In this document: positions 52,896 through 63,933 of the stretch, piece by piece
How the letters are laid out: each line of letters opens with the position of its first letter
How positions within the stretch are numbered: position 1 is the first letter of the stretch
Assembly (NCBI RefSeq): GCF_900109935.1
Contig: NZ_FOBV01000008.1
Location: 159,348-223,347, forward strand
Reading direction: 5' to 3'
Length of the DNA: 64,000 bases
Source of the DNA: Chryseobacterium taichungense
GTDB taxonomy: Bacteria; Bacteroidota; Bacteroidia; Flavobacteriales; Weeksellaceae
The notes under the pieces: model-generated
What the model was told of the DNA's origin: nothing
What the model saw: the letters and a program-made list of their open reading frames with translations, nothing else
The model's database searches: none
Made by a program: the position numbers and the translations under genes

Positions 52896-55028
52896 TTAAG
52901 AAAATTCAAAAGATGTAGTATAATCATCTTTTAAAATAATAAAAGCATCAAACTTTTTACCGTTTTTACTTTTCATATTTTTGATCAGTGGTGTTTTTCC
53001 TGTTGTTATGAGCGAAGTGATATGATCGATGCTGAGCTGTACGCCGCATATCATCCGAAATAATATCCATTGGCATCGGTCATCCGGGCATTTGACGATC
53101 TTTTCTTTGATGGTGAGAGTACGCTGCTGGCATTTGGGGCATTTGAGTTCAGATATGCTTTCTTGGGAAATGTTGAGTGATAATAGTTCTTGGGTAATTT
53201 CTCCTGTGTAGTTTTTGATGTCGCTGACGAACTGGTTTGAATCGAGTTCTTTATTTTCAATTTGATGGAGCGCCATCTCCCATTCTGCGGTCATCAGGAC
53301 ATTGGCTATTTTTTGGTCTTTGATAAGGTCATAGACCTTTTGTCCTTTGTGGGTTGGGATCAGCGTTTTGCTTTTTCTGGTGATGTAATTTCTTGTGATT
53401 AAGGTTTCAATGATGGAGGCTCTAGTTGCTGGAGTACCGATACCAATGTTGGCTAAAGCTTTTTGTTGTTCCTTGTCTTCGATCTGCCTGCCTGCGTTTT
53501 CCATAGCAGACAAAAGATCTGCTTCGGTGTAGAGTTTTGGAGGGCTGGTCAGTTTTTCCTGGAGTTCTGTTGATGAGATTTTAAGCTCATCAACTTTTTT
53601 GAATTCCGGAAGTTCAATGAGCTGGGGTTCTTGTGTTTCGTTATTATTGCTATAATTGATATTATTATTTCTATTGCTATCTTGGATTGGATTTTTCTCA
53701 TCAGACAATAGGCCTTTGATGCCTCGCCAGCCTTTGTGGAGTATCTTTGAACCTGTGATACTGAACTCATAATGATGAACTTTGATTGTGATGTGTGTGT
53801 TCTGTTTGGAACAGTGCTCTGATAATGATTCAAGCAGGCGGTAAACGATCATATAGTAAATCGCTTTTTCACTAGCGGTCAAAGCAGATGGTATTTTAGT
53901 GGTCGGTAAAAGTCCATGATGGTCTGTGACCTTGAGATCATTGACAATGCGTTTGTTGAAATTGCCGAATTTTAGTGTTGCTATCGCTGGCTTGAATAGG
54001 TCGGATTGATTCAGTATTCTTACTAGTTCAGGGATTTCTGACCAGAGGTCTTCAGGAATGTATTTGCTTCCGGTTCTCGGGTAGGTGATGAACTTCTTTT
54101 CATAAAGACTTTGGGCAGTCTGTAATACTTCATCTGCCGATAATCCCAGCTTTCGGTTGGCTTCTTTCTGTAGTTCTGTCAGGTCAAACAGTAATGGAGA
54201 CTGTTCTTTGATCGTGTTGATGGAGACCTCTTCTACCGTGGCTCTACCCTCACGTTCTATCGCTTTTAAAATCTGCTCTGCCTGTTTTTTGTCTTCCCAT
54301 TGCTGATTGGAAAGACTTGTAAAGTTTAAATAATCCTTACGGTGCTGTAACTGGATCTGCCAGTATTTCTTTTGTTTAAAACCTTTGTTTTCCTGAAATC
54401 TTTTGCAGATCAATGCTAATGTTGGGGTCTGAACCCTGCCTAAGGAATAGACATCGTTGTTCGCTGCAATGCTTAATGCCTGTGTAGCATTGATGCCCAC
54501 CAGCCAGTCGGCTTCACTTCTGGCTTTTGCAGCTTCATAAAGACCATCGAAATCCGAACCGGGTCTAAGATTTTTAAAGCCTTCTTGTATGGCTTTTTCA
54601 GTCAGTGAACTGATCCAGAGTCTTTCAAATGGTTTTTTGCATTGGAGGTAGTCATAGATATAACGGAAGATGAGCTCGCCTTCCCTTCCTGCGTCGGTTG
54701 CAACGATAATGCTTGTGCATTGACCAAAGACATTATTAATGATCTTGAGCTGCTTTAAGGCGGATGGGTCTGGCTTGTAGTTTTTTGGTTTAGTCTGTTT
54801 TGTCTTTCGTGGAGTGAGAATAAAATTATTGGGAAAGATAGGCAGAGAGGCTTTGTCAAAGCCTCTAATGCCATAATCTTCCGGCATTCCCAATGATACC
54901 AGATGACCTAATGCCCAGGTCACACAGTAGCCGTTTCCTTCAAAGTGGCCGTCTCTTTTGTTGTTGGCGTTGAAAATCTGGGCAATTTCTCTGGCAACAC
55001 TCGGTTTTTCTGCAATGATGGCTTTCAT
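52896..55028 (-). CDS. topB: DNA topoisomerase III
   Basis: A 710-residue type IA topoisomerase. The Toprim domain starts KAIIAEKPSVAREIAQIF with the acidic IIVATDAGREGELIF (Asp112, Glu116/118); the nicking tyrosine is Tyr316 in KKFITYPRTGSKYIPEDLW; the C-terminus has a zinc repeat (LKCPKCQQRTL; KCPDDRCQW) and the module TTGKTPLIKNMKSKNGKKFDAF. These ICE-borne TopB enzymes decatenate DNA and in CTnDOT belong to the excision operon. It is upstream-linked to DUF3945 (78 bases). Confidence 0.96.
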   Translation of the reverse strand: MKAIIAEKPSVAREIAQIFNANNKRDGHFEGNGYCVTWALGHLVSLGMPEDYGIRGFDKASLPIFPNNFILTPRKTKQTKPKNYKPDPSALKQLKIINNVFGQCTSIIVATDAGREGELIFRYIYDYLQCKKPFERLWISSLTEKAIQEGFKNLRPGSDFDGLYEAAKARSEADWLVGINATQALSIAANNDVYSLGRVQTPTLALICKRFQENKGFKQKKYWQIQLQHRKDYLNFTSLSNQQWEDKKQAEQILKAIEREGRATVEEVSINTIKEQSPLLFDLTELQKEANRKLGLSADEVLQTAQSLYEKKFITYPRTGSKYIPEDLWSEIPELVRILNQSDLFKPAIATLKFGNFNKRIVNDLKVTDHHGLLPTTKIPSALTASEKAIYYMIVYRLLESLSEHCSKQNTHITIKVHHYEFSITGSKILHKGWRGIKGLLSDEKNPIQDSNRNNNINYSNNNETQEPQLIELPEFKKVDELKISSTELQEKLTSPPKLYTEADLLSAMENAGRQIEDKEQQKALANIGIGTPATRASIIETLITRNYITRKSKTLIPTHKGQKVYDLIKDQKIANVLMTAEWEMALHQIENKELDSNQFVSDIKNYTGEITQELLSLNISQESISELKCPKCQQRTLTIKEKIVKCPDDRCQWILFRMICGVQLSIDHITSLITTGKTPLIKNMKSKNGKKFDAFIILKDDYTTSFEFS

Positions 55029-55106
55029 AGGTTTGGATTTGATGGTTGTTGTTATGGTTGATTTATTCTTGCCAGGTCGAGGATCCCTAATGGAATGGGG
55101 TCTCCA

Positions 55107-56561
55107 TTACATTTTTCTGCCTCTTGATCTGGCGGGTTTTTTCTGCTGCTCCTGTTGCTGCTTGTTGGCAGGCTCCTGCTGTTTGGATTGAAGCGGTTCT
55201 TTGATGTTTTTGGTCGCTTCATTGGTTTTACCATCGGTGTTAACAGCCGTCTGTGCTTTATGGGCTTCTGATGGCTGTGCTTTTTCCCTTAGCTTGTTGG
55301 GGTTGGTAAATGAAAAATCAGTCTTGGCGGTCTCTTTGTTGAAAGTTATGTAGCCCTGGTATTCTTTGCCTTTGCTGTCAACAAGACCGCTGACATAGAC
55401 CGTCTCCCCTGCCTTGAATTTTTCATACTGTTTGTCATCCAGTTCTTTGTCTCTGAAAACTCTTGGGGGTTCGCTGTTTTTATGTTGATTTTGGTTTTGC
55501 GGATTGTTTTCTTTTTGAGACTGGCTATGATGCTGCTTTTGATTATTGTCAAATATGAATTCAACATAGCGCTTATCGGCATTGAACTGCACAGTAGCAT
55601 CGAAGGTAGTGCCTTTGGTAGAGGTCATACCTTCGAGATAGAGAGGCTTACCTTCCAAAAGGGTTTGTTTCTGATGCTCGTCCAATTGGATTCCTTTGAT
55701 CTCGTCTGGGATCTTCATATACTCTGCCCTGTAAGCCACCAGTTCATTGGTCAGGCGGTCACGGCTGATCACGGATGGAATGATCTCATCGGTCTTGGGA
55801 TTGACCAGATCAACAACTCTACCCATATTGCCGTTTTCCATCAGGTTCTTCTTGTCCTCTTCACTGAACTCGTGACCCAAGAATTTGAGGTTAAGATTGG
55901 GTTCCCTTCGGATGCCGTGAAGCTTAATGCCGATGTCGCCCGTATCCCCTTCCTGTAGGGAAAGCCGGACGTCCATTTTGCTGACTGCAGCGCCGAGGTT
56001 AATGGTGATGGGAATTAAAGTATTGGTCTTGTAGCCTCTGAGCAGAGGATCTAGGGCATTCATCTTTTCAAGCTTTTCCTGGGTAAGCCCGAATTTTTCC
56101 ATGGTTTTCCAGTCGATCTGCTCCGGCTGGAAACGGTATTCCTGGTTGTCTGTGTTGTTTTCCATTGTTTTCTGATTTTTTAATGGGTTGGTATTTTTAG
56201 GTAAAATCTCATATTCCTTGAGTTGTTCTCTTTCTTCAGGAGATGCCTGATCGACATACTGCTGAAGGTCTTTGGCGGTATCGACGGCATCATATTCCAA
56301 AACTTTGAAGAAGTTGAAATGCGTCGGGTTTTTAAGCTGCCGGTAAAAATTTGAAAAAAAGTTGGAGAACAGATCCCCGTGCTTATCGACCCTTACAAGC
56401 TGGTCATTTTCTTTCTTATTTTCCGGAGGTACTGTTTGCAGGTTGCCTTCTTTATCGATTCCCTTCACCATCTCTATCGTGTTGTTATGGATGTTCAGGA
56501 CCAAAAGCGTATCCTTTGCCGGCTTTATTTCATTGATATTACTAGTCTGGTTATCTTCCAT
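55107..56561 (-). CDS. DUF3945/DUF4099 ICE protein
   Basis: A 484-residue protein starting at the ATG at 56561 (MEDNQTSNINEIKPAKD). It has an N-terminal polar part, DUF4099 (EQIDWKTMEKFGLTQEKLEKMNALDPLLRGYKTN by position, residues about 147-180), two copies of a DUF3945-type segment (LDEHQKQTLLEGKPLYLEGM and LDDKQYEKFKAGETVYVSGL), and a Lys/Gln-rich tail ending RSRGRKM. Found beside topB in Bacteroidota ICEs; function unknown. The repeated domain suggests protein or nucleic-acid binding. Same strand as topB and the HTH gene. Confidence 0.88.
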   Translation of the reverse strand: MEDNQTSNINEIKPAKDTLLVLNIHNNTIEMVKGIDKEGNLQTVPPENKKENDQLVRVDKHGDLFSNFFSNFYRQLKNPTHFNFFKVLEYDAVDTAKDLQQYVDQASPEEREQLKEYEILPKNTNPLKNQKTMENNTDNQEYRFQPEQIDWKTMEKFGLTQEKLEKMNALDPLLRGYKTNTLIPITINLGAAVSKMDVRLSLQEGDTGDIGIKLHGIRREPNLNLKFLGHEFSEEDKKNLMENGNMGRVVDLVNPKTDEIIPSVISRDRLTNELVAYRAEYMKIPDEIKGIQLDEHQKQTLLEGKPLYLEGMTSTKGTTFDATVQFNADKRYVEFIFDNNQKQHHSQSQKENNPQNQNQHKNSEPPRVFRDKELDDKQYEKFKAGETVYVSGLVDSKGKEYQGYITFNKETAKTDFSFTNPNKLREKAQPSEAHKAQTAVNTDGKTNEATKNIKEPLQSKQQEPANKQQQEQQKKPARSRGRKM

Positions 56562-56660
56562 CACTTAATATTTTATGATTTCTACGGACGGAAGATACTT
56601 GGACAACAACCCGGCATTTTCAATCAGGAATCTTTCCGAATGATTTGGCTGTGTTTGACT

Positions 56661-56951
56661 TTATGTGATCTTTGAGTTTAGGCTGTTCCTGATGAGCTGG
56701 TGGACATCGGACAGCTTATAATACAGCTTGCCGCTAATCGTATAGTACGGCAGCTTTTTGTCAGTCCGGTAACGCTGCAAGGATCTCGAACTGATCTTCA
56801 GAAGCTGCAATACATCCTGGTTGTCGAGCAGCTGTTCCCCGTCGATTTCAATATATTTGGATTGTTTTGATATGATGTGTTCCTTTAGAAGGTCGAATCG
56901 TTCCATGATCCTCTCCATCCATGCTATAAATTCTGTTCTCTCGATATTCAT
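56661..56951 (-). CDS. xis: Excisionase-like HTH protein
   Basis: A 96-residue MerR/excisionase-type DNA-binding protein: EQLLDNQDVLQLLKISSRSLQRYRTDKKLPYYTISGKLYYKLSDVHQLI, positions 44-90, with HTH followed by a wing reading PYYTISGKLYYKL. In CTnDOT the analogous Xis2c/Xis2d-type small proteins control excision. First gene of the minus-strand operon with DUF3945 and topB, with 96 bases to the next. The 260 bases upstream contain no gene. Confidence 0.85.
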   Translation of the reverse strand: MNIERTEFIAWMERIMERFDLLKEHIISKQSKYIEIDGEQLLDNQDVLQLLKISSRSLQRYRTDKKLPYYTISGKLYYKLSDVHQLIRNSLNSKIT

Positions 56952-57231
56952 AACTTTAATTTTAAATGTTAAAATGAAGTGAATAGCTGATCAGCTCTGT
57001 TGGTGTAAAGTTGAATATTGGAGTTGAGATAAAATCACTACTTTTTCGTAGTACCGAAAAGATTTTTTGAAATTTTGATCTTGAGCAGTTATTTCAGCGA
57101 TGATTAAAATATTGTATATTTGAAATAAGCGATAACCAATTGCAGAAATGAAAGGTCGGCAGCTATTTATTGTATTTGAAAATTTTAAATACTATTTACT
57201 GGATATGTAGACTTCAAAAAAGTTAGTAAGA

Positions 57232-57939
57232 GAACTGACCGAAGAGGAAGTTGAAAACTTGAGGTTCCAAATTGAAACCTCAAGTTTAAATTATGGTGGC
57301 AGACGTTATTTGCACTATGTTTTTACCAAACAAGGCATTGCAATGGCATCTGCCATACTCCGCTCCGATATTGCTATTAAAATGAGTGTTGAAATAATGG
57401 AAGCCTTTGTAGAAATGCGGCGTATGCTTATCAGCAATGCCTCTTTGTTTTATCGTTTAGATAATATCGAGTTAAAGCAACTGGAAGCAGACCAAAAATT
57501 TGAAGAGCTATTTAAAGCTTTGGAAAGCGACAAGCTCCACAGCGAGAAAGGCATTTTCTACAATGGGCAGGTATTTGATACCTACACCTTTGTTTCCGAT
57601 ATTATCCGAAGTGCCAAAAGCTCTATTATCCTGCTTGATAATTACGTGGATGATACAGTGCTTACTTTGTTGGGTAAGCGTAAGACTAATATAACCGCTA
57701 CAATCCTTACCAAAAGTATCAGCAATCAGTTACGGTTAGATTTACAACGCTACAATAACCACTATCCTCCGGTAACTATTGAGGTTTTCTCCGATGCCCA
57801 CGACCGATTTTTGATTATTGATAATGCAGAACACTACCATATAGGTGCATCACTCAAAGACCTGTGCAAAAAATGGTTTGCCTTTTCGAGAATGGATATT
57901 GAAGTCGGCAGGATGCTACAAATATTGAACAAGCCATAA
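57232..57939 (+). pseudogene. ORF6N-domain gene, 5' truncated
   Basis: Homology to ORF6N phage-type regulators begins abruptly at ELTEEEVENLRFQIETSSLNYGGRRYL (57232) after a stop at 57208-57210; the N-terminal 40-50 residues carrying the DNA-recognition part are missing, and the first in-frame start is a weak TTG at 57259. The rest is open: VFTKQGIAMASAIL, then a C-terminal domain (YNGQVFDTYTFVSDIIRSAKSSIILLDNYVDD to HDRFLIIDNAEHYHIGASLKDLCKKW) resembling a phospholipase D-like half with H-x-R-x4-D. A shortened product might still be made. The breakpoint coincides with a change in base composition. Confidence 0.65.
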
Positions 57940-57944
57940 AAATG

Positions 57945-57970
57945 AACCTCCGAATTATCGGAGGTTTTTT
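57945..57970 (+). terminator. Terminator after the ORF6N gene
   Basis: AACCTCCG-aattat-CGGAGGTT followed by TTTTATT, six bases after the stop codon. Confidence 0.85.
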
Positions 57971-58085
57971 ATTGTCCCATTACGCCAAATCCTGCCTTTC
58001 AAAGCTAAACCCTGCAACATTATCAAAGGCATTTGCTCCTGCTTCTAATTTTAGGATTTAAGTAAAATTCTAAAAAAAATAAAGT

Positions 58086-58523
58086 ATGGATGTACAGCAA
58101 AAAGACCTATCGTATTTCAGATTACGACTGCAAGAATTATTAAACAGCAGCTTTCCCGAAAAGGCACACGACCAAAAATTTATAGATCAACGGTCTTCGT
58201 GGGCTGCCAATGCTTATGAGGGTGCTTTCCGTTCAGGAAACGCCGTTGAGCAATGCGACGAAATAGCCAATTACATACTTTTTGAGGGCTTGCACTTCTC
58301 CAAGTTCGACACGGTTTTCAAAGTGGTATGCAATGAATTTGATACCATAATGGCAGACGAGGAACTGCGACCGTTCGCCCTTAAAATGTTTCCCGTTTGT
58401 GAGCATGTTTTCGCAGGATATGAATTAACTGATGATTTCGCCAACGGAAATGAGTTTGATTTACTCTATACCGAACTGACCGGAACCATCTCAATATGGA
58501 TTGAGGAAAATGGGCTTCAGTAA
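58086..58523 (+). CDS. DUF1896 family protein
   Basis: A 145-residue DUF1896 protein: [47 protein letters not shown] is the conserved N-terminal region (residues 6-52), followed by [23 protein letters not shown] and an acidic C-terminus. The family is almost confined to Bacteroidota ICEs, directly upstream of the giant methylase-helicase. It overlaps that gene by 14 bases from the chosen ATG, so the products are translationally coupled and perhaps interact. Activity unknown. Confidence 0.9.
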   Translation: MDVQQKDLSYFRLRLQELLNSSFPEKAHDQKFIDQRSSWAANAYEGAFRSGNAVEQCDEIANYILFEGLHFSKFDTVFKVVCNEFDTIMADEELRPFALKMFPVCEHVFAGYELTDDFANGNEFDLLYTELTGTISIWIEENGLQ

Positions 58524-61500
58524 GCGGTTCCATCTCCAACAGAATATTGATGCCCTGCGAATTGTTTTTAAACTGGAAAAGGAGAAACGGCAAGCCACCG
58601 TAGGAGAAAGACTGCTAATGATGCGATACAGCGGATTTGGCGGTCTTAAGTTCGTTCTGAACGCCGTAGAAAACGAAATAGACATCAATCATTGGAGAAA
58701 AACAGAACACGACCTTTTTCCACTCACGCAGGAACTCCACCAACTCCTCAAAGACAATTCCCAAGACGATAAGCAATACCGCAGGTATGTGGACAGTATG
58801 AAAAGTTCCGTGCTGACGGCTTTTTATACCCCGCCAAAGGTTATAGATGCCATTTCATCTGCCTTGCGGGATAATGGTCTGCACATTGATAAATTCCTCG
58901 AACCCTCCGCAGGTATCGGTTCATTCATCCAATCCTTTTCGGAAAATCAGAAAGCCAGTGTTACCGCTTATGAAAAAGACTTGCTTACAGGCAAGATTTT
59001 AAAGCAGCTTTACCCCGAAAGCAATATCCGTATCAACGGTTTTGAGGAAATTCCCGAAAGGGAACAAAACAACTATGATATAATCGCCAGTAATATACCG
59101 TTCGGCGATACTTCTGTATTTGACCTTTCTTATTCACGCAGCAGAAACAGCGCAAAGGAACAGGCTGCCCGAAGCATACACAATTACTTTTTTCTGAAAG
59201 GTGCTGATATGCTCCGTGAGGGTGGTTTGTTGGCTTACATCACTTCGCAGGGCATTCTGAATAGCCCTAAGAACGAACCCATACGCAGGGCGTTGATGCA
59301 GGATAATAATTTGGTTTCGGTTGTAAGACTGCCCAACAATCTGTTTACCGAATATGCAGGTACGGAAGTGGGCAGCGACCTGATTATCCTGCAAAAAAAT
59401 ACGGCAAAACAAAATCTGACCGACAGGGAAGATCTGTTTTGCCAAAGCAAGCCAACCGAATACAATACGCCGGGCAATGCGCTCTTTCAGGACGGTACAA
59501 GAATTATCCATACCGACCAAAAATTAGATACCGACCCATACGGTCAACCTGCCTTAATCTATACGCATAAAGACGGTGTTGAGGGTATTGCCAAAGATTT
59601 GAAACAAATGCTTTCCGAAGATTTTGGGAACCATCTGAATTTGAATTTATACAAAGGCGAACGCAATGATGAGCCTATGATACAAATTCCGATTGAACCA
59701 AAGGTTACACCTCCGGTCATAGACCCTGCAATCGTTCAGCAAAAACCGCAGCTTATAACCACTCCGGTAGTCCATCAGGAAAGCCCACAGGAACTAAAAC
59801 AACTAAGCATTTTTGACCTGTTTGAAAGTGCGGGTGAGCCTGTAATGGTGCTTGCTCCACCTAAAAGAACTACCCAAAACAAAAGGCAAAGTAGTAATAA
59901 AAGAAGAGGCACAATAGGTCGTCAACCCGACCTGTTCAGCAGTGCCAGGCAGCAACCTTATACACCGCTAAAATCCAATGGTGCTACCAATGGAAAAAGC
60001 CAAGTAAACAGCAAAAAACAGGAAGCCATCGGCGACCTGTTTTCACAAATAAACGGCAATGGCCAGTCTGATAAGACTGCCATTCCCGTTACCGATATTA
60101 ACACCGTTCCTGAACCTGCTCCGTATAGCGGCGAACTGCAATTATTCCACCGGAATGATTGCCTTGTGGTGGATAAAGGTTGGATCGGCTATTTGCAAGA
60201 GGTGGATAAGGAAGACAAAAAAGCTATCTTTCATCCATTGCAATTGCCGTCGGCACAGAAAGCAAGAGCCGAAGCCTACATAGCCGTAAGGGACAGTTAT
60301 ATCAACCTGTACCAAAAAGAAGCTGAAAAACAGACCGAACACAGGGAAGAACGGGAAACCCTGAACCTGCTGTACGATGCCTTTACCAAAAAATACGGCA
60401 ATCTCAATACTGCCGACAATGCCAAGCTGATAAAAACAGACAGTGCAGGTAAAGAAATCCCCTATCTGGAGCGTGTCATTGGCGGCATAATCCATAAAGC
60501 GGATATTTTCAGCCGTCCGGTCAGTTTCTCTACTACCACGTTAGCAACCGACAATCCCGAAGAGGCTTTAGCTGCCTCCCTGAACAAATACGGAAATGTG
60601 GATTTGGACTTTATGTCCGAAATCAGCAGCCTGCCTGCCGATACCCTGAAAGAAGCCCTGCACGGGCGGTTGTTCTACAATCCGCTACAACAGGAATATG
60701 AAATAGCCGAACGTTGGATTGCAGGCAACGTGGTGGAGAAAGCAGATGAAGTAAGAGCCTATCTCGAAAACTATCCCGATGATACCGAAGCCAAAGAAAG
60801 CCTTACCGCTTTAGAGGAAGCCCGACCAAAACGTATCGAATTTGAGGAACTGGATTTTAACCTCGGCGAACGGTGGATACCTACCGGAATTTATGCCCGT
60901 TTCGCTTCGCATTTGTTCGATGCGGATGTACTGGTTCATTACTCCGAAAGCTCCGACGACTTTTCCGTAAAGTGTCATCAGGGCAATATGCACATTTGGG
61001 AAAAATATGCGGTCAAAGCGGAAAGCCGCACGTTTGACGGTATTGCCCTGCTTAAACACGCCCTTGTCAATACCACGCCTGATATTACCAAAAAAGTAAT
61101 GGTTGGCGACCAAGAGGTTAAAGTACGGGATATGGAAGCCATACAAATGGCGAACACCAAGATTGACGAAATCCGTACCGCCTTTACCGACTGGCTACAC
61201 GCACAGAACGATGAGTTTAAAAACAGGCTGACCGACCAGTACAACGATACCTTTAATTGTTTCGTTCGCCCAAACTATGACGGAAGCCATCAGGAATTTC
61301 CGGGATTAGACCGCAAGGGAGCAGGCATTGAAGACCTGTATTCAAGTCAAAAGGACACCGTTTGGATGATAAAGCTGAACAACGGTGCTATCTGCGACCA
61401 CGAAGTAGGCGCAGGAAAAACGCTGATAATGTGTACCGCAGCGCAGGAAATGAAGCGTTTGGGATTAGCCCATAAGCCGATGATTATCGGGCTGAAAGCA

Positions 61501-63933
61501 AATATACCTGCCATTGCCGAAGACTACCGTAAAGCCTATCCACACGCCAAAATCCTTTATCCGGGTATTGATGATTTTACGCCGAAAAAACGCCTGCGGA
61601 TTTTCGGGAATATTAAAAATAATGATTGGGATTGCGTGATACTTACGCACGACCAGTTCGGAATGATACCGCAATCGCCCGAAATAGAAAAGGAAATCCT
61701 CGAAATAGAACTGGACAGCGTAGAGCGCAATCTCGATGCCCTGAAATCGCAGGGCAAGGAAGTGACAAGGGGAATGCTCGCCGGGGTAATCAAGCGGAAA
61801 GAAAATCTTGAAGTAAAGCTGAAAACGCTGCAACACGATATTGAAAACCGTAAGGATGATATTGTGGACTTTAAGATGATGGGCATAGACCATTTGTTTG
61901 TGGACGAAAGCCACCAGTTCAAAAACCTGATGTTCAACACCCGTCATACACGGGTTGCCGGACTGGGGAACGTGGACGGCAGCCAAAAGGCACTGAACCT
62001 GCTGTTTGCAATCCGCACCATTCAGGAGCGTACCAATGCGGATATGGGTGCAACCTTTCTTTCGGGTACAACCATCAGCAATTCATTAACGGAATTGTAC
62101 CTGCTGTTTAAATACCTGCGCCCCCGTGCATTGGAAAAACAGGGTATTCATTCCTTTGATGCGTGGGCAGCTATCTATGCACGGAAAACGACCGATTATG
62201 AATTTTCGGTAGCTAACAATATTGTAGCAAAAGAGCGTTTCCGCTACTTTATCAAAGTGCCGGAACTGGCACAGTTCTATTCTGAAATCACGGATTACAG
62301 AACGGCTAAGGATATTGGTATTGACCGCCCCACTAAGAACGAGGTATTGTACAACATACCGCCAACGCCCGACCAAGAAGCCTTTATCCAAAGCCTGATG
62401 CAGTTTGCCAAAACGGGCGATGCTACTTTGCTCGGTAGAGAACCATTATCGCAAAGGGAAGAAAAAGCAAAGATGCTCATTGCGACGGACTATGCCCGTA
62501 AGATGTCGCTCGATATGCGTATGGTAAGTGGTATATACGACGACCATCCCGACAACAAGGCTTCGCATTGTGCGGTAAATATCGCCAAGTATTACAACCA
62601 GTTCAACGCACAGAAAGGAACGCAGTTCGTTTTCTCCGATTTGGGAACCTACAAGCCCGGCGAATGGAACGTGTACTCCGAAATAAAACGCAAACTCGTG
62701 GAGGACCACGGCATACCTGCGCACGAAGTAAGGTTTATTCAGGAAGCGAAAAATGATAAGCAACGTAAGGAACTTATCAACGGAATGAACGAGGGCAAAA
62801 TCCGTGTACTGTTCGGTTCTACAAGTATGCTCGGAACTGGCGTAAACGCACAGAAAAGAGCTGTTGCCGTTCATCATTTAGATACACCGTGGCGACCGTC
62901 TGACCTTGCCCAAAGGGACGGGCGGGCAATCAGAAAAGGCAATGAGATTGCCAAATTCTTTGCCGATAATAAAGTTGCTGTGATTATCTATGCAGTTGAA
63001 AAATCGTTGGACAGTTACAAATTCAACCTGCTGTATAATAAGCAGCTTTTCATCGACCAGTTAAAGACTAACAACCTGACCAAAAGAACGATTGACGAGG
63101 GAAGTATGGACGAAAAATCGGGAATGAACTTTTCGGAATATGTGGCAATCCTGTCAGGAAATACAGACCTGTTGGATAAAGCCAAACTGGAAAAACAGAT
63201 TGCCGGACTGGAAAGCGAAAAGCAGGCGTTCAACCGCTCTAAATCCAGTGCCAAATTTAAGGTACAGGATTATATGGAAATGTTGCAAAGCACTCAATCC
63301 CGTTTGAACCGGATGAGTACCGACTGGGAAAACTTACAGCAACGCCTGCAAAAGCGTTCGGACGGTACAATCGAAAACCCTGTGCTGTTAGATGGCTTGC
63401 CGCCCAATGCAAATCCGAAACAAATAGGCGCAAAACTGAACGAGATTGCGAACAAAGCCCGCACGGCAGGCGACTATCGTGAAATAGGCAACCTCTACGG
63501 GTTTCAATTATTGGTTAAAACAGAACTTCCAAAGGATAATTCAACACTCGAAAGGGTCAATAGATTTTTTATAACTGGCGAGGGCAATATCAAGTACACC
63601 TACAATAACGGTCTGATGGCAAAAGACCCCGAAACCGCCGCAATGAATTTTTTAAGGGCTTTGGAAAAACTGCCGGGCTTTGTGAAGCAGGAGCAGGAGA
63701 AAATCGCTGAAATACAAAAAGACCTGCCGATACTTCAGGAAGTGGTTAACGGTACTTGGGCTAAGGAAAGTCGATTGAGTGAGCTTAAAACGGAACTGGC
63801 TGCCGTAGAAAGAAAGATACAGCTATCTATTACGCCGGAAACCAAACAAGATGCTTCGGAGCAGGCAGAAAAGCAGAATGAAGCCCCAAAGGTGCAGGAA
63901 AGCATTAAACTTGTATCAGGTCATTGGCAATAA
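58510..63933 (+). CDS. Giant N6-methylase/SF2 helicase fusion of Bacteroidota ICEs
   Basis: An 1807-residue protein from the ATG at 58510 ([20 protein letters not shown]; an in-frame TTG three codons earlier is possible). N-terminal adenine-methyltransferase domain: [12 protein letters not shown] near residue 130 (SAM binding) and [12 protein letters not shown] near 195 (motif IV, N-x-P-F). A low-complexity linker follows. The C-terminal SWI2/SNF2-like motor has VGAGKTLIM near 966 (Walker A), [10 protein letters not shown] near 1130 (motif II, D-E-S-H) and [14 protein letters not shown] (motif VI), then coiled coils. Intact. It may modify or remodel ICE or host DNA during transfer. Higher GC than neighbours on its left. 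Confidence 0.93.
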   Translation: MGFSKRFHLQQNIDALRIVFKLEKEKRQATVGERLLMMRYSGFGGLKFVLNAVENEIDINHWRKTEHDLFPLTQELHQLLKDNSQDDKQYRRYVDSMKSSVLTAFYTPPKVIDAISSALRDNGLHIDKFLEPSAGIGSFIQSFSENQKASVTAYEKDLLTGKILKQLYPESNIRINGFEEIPEREQNNYDIIASNIPFGDTSVFDLSYSRSRNSAKEQAARSIHNYFFLKGADMLREGGLLAYITSQGILNSPKNEPIRRALMQDNNLVSVVRLPNNLFTEYAGTEVGSDLIILQKNTAKQNLTDREDLFCQSKPTEYNTPGNALFQDGTRIIHTDQKLDTDPYGQPALIYTHKDGVEGIAKDLKQMLSEDFGNHLNLNLYKGERNDEPMIQIPIEPKVTPPVIDPAIVQQKPQLITTPVVHQESPQELKQLSIFDLFESAGEPVMVLAPPKRTTQNKRQSSNKRRGTIGRQPDLFSSARQQPYTPLKSNGATNGKSQVNSKKQEAIGDLFSQINGNGQSDKTAIPVTDINTVPEPAPYSGELQLFHRNDCLVVDKGWIGYLQEVDKEDKKAIFHPLQLPSAQKARAEAYIAVRDSYINLYQKEAEKQTEHREERETLNLLYDAFTKKYGNLNTADNAKLIKTDSAGKEIPYLERVIGGIIHKADIFSRPVSFSTTTLATDNPEEALAASLNKYGNVDLDFMSEISSLPADTLKEALHGRLFYNPLQQEYEIAERWIAGNVVEKADEVRAYLENYPDDTEAKESLTALEEARPKRIEFEELDFNLGERWIPTGIYARFASHLFDADVLVHYSESSDDFSVKCHQGNMHIWEKYAVKAESRTFDGIALLKHALVNTTPDITKKVMVGDQEVKVRDMEAIQMANTKIDEIRTAFTDWLHAQNDEFKNRLTDQYNDTFNCFVRPNYDGSHQEFPGLDRKGAGIEDLYSSQKDTVWMIKLNNGAICDHEVGAGKTLIMCTAAQEMKRLGLAHKPMIIGLKANIPAIAEDYRKAYPHAKILYPGIDDFTPKKRLRIFGNIKNNDWDCVILTHDQFGMIPQSPEIEKEILEIELDSVERNLDALKSQGKEVTRGMLAGVIKRKENLEVKLKTLQHDIENRKDDIVDFKMMGIDHLFVDESHQFKNLMFNTRHTRVAGLGNVDGSQKALNLLFAIRTIQERTNADMGATFLSGTTISNSLTELYLLFKYLRPRALEKQGIHSFDAWAAIYARKTTDYEFSVANNIVAKERFRYFIKVPELAQFYSEITDYRTAKDIGIDRPTKNEVLYNIPPTPDQEAFIQSLMQFAKTGDATLLGREPLSQREEKAKMLIATDYARKMSLDMRMVSGIYDDHPDNKASHCAVNIAKYYNQFNAQKGTQFVFSDLGTYKPGEWNVYSEIKRKLVEDHGIPAHEVRFIQEAKNDKQRKELINGMNEGKIRVLFGSTSMLGTGVNAQKRAVAVHHLDTPWRPSDLAQRDGRAIRKGNEIAKFFADNKVAVIIYAVEKSLDSYKFNLLYNKQLFIDQLKTNNLTKRTIDEGSMDEKSGMNFSEYVAILSGNTDLLDKAKLEKQIAGLESEKQAFNRSKSSAKFKVQDYMEMLQSTQSRLNRMSTDWENLQQRLQKRSDGTIENPVLLDGLPPNANPKQIGAKLNEIANKARTAGDYREIGNLYGFQLLVKTELPKDNSTLERVNRFFITGEGNIKYTYNNGLMAKDPETAAMNFLRALEKLPGFVKQEQEKIAEIQKDLPILQEVVNGTWAKESRLSELKTELAAVERKIQLSITPETKQDASEQAEKQNEAPKVQESIKLVSGHWQ

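Noticed and set aside
58501..58510. TTG start for the methylase-helicase
   Set aside because: An ATG three codons later is more usual; the difference does not affect the protein's domains.
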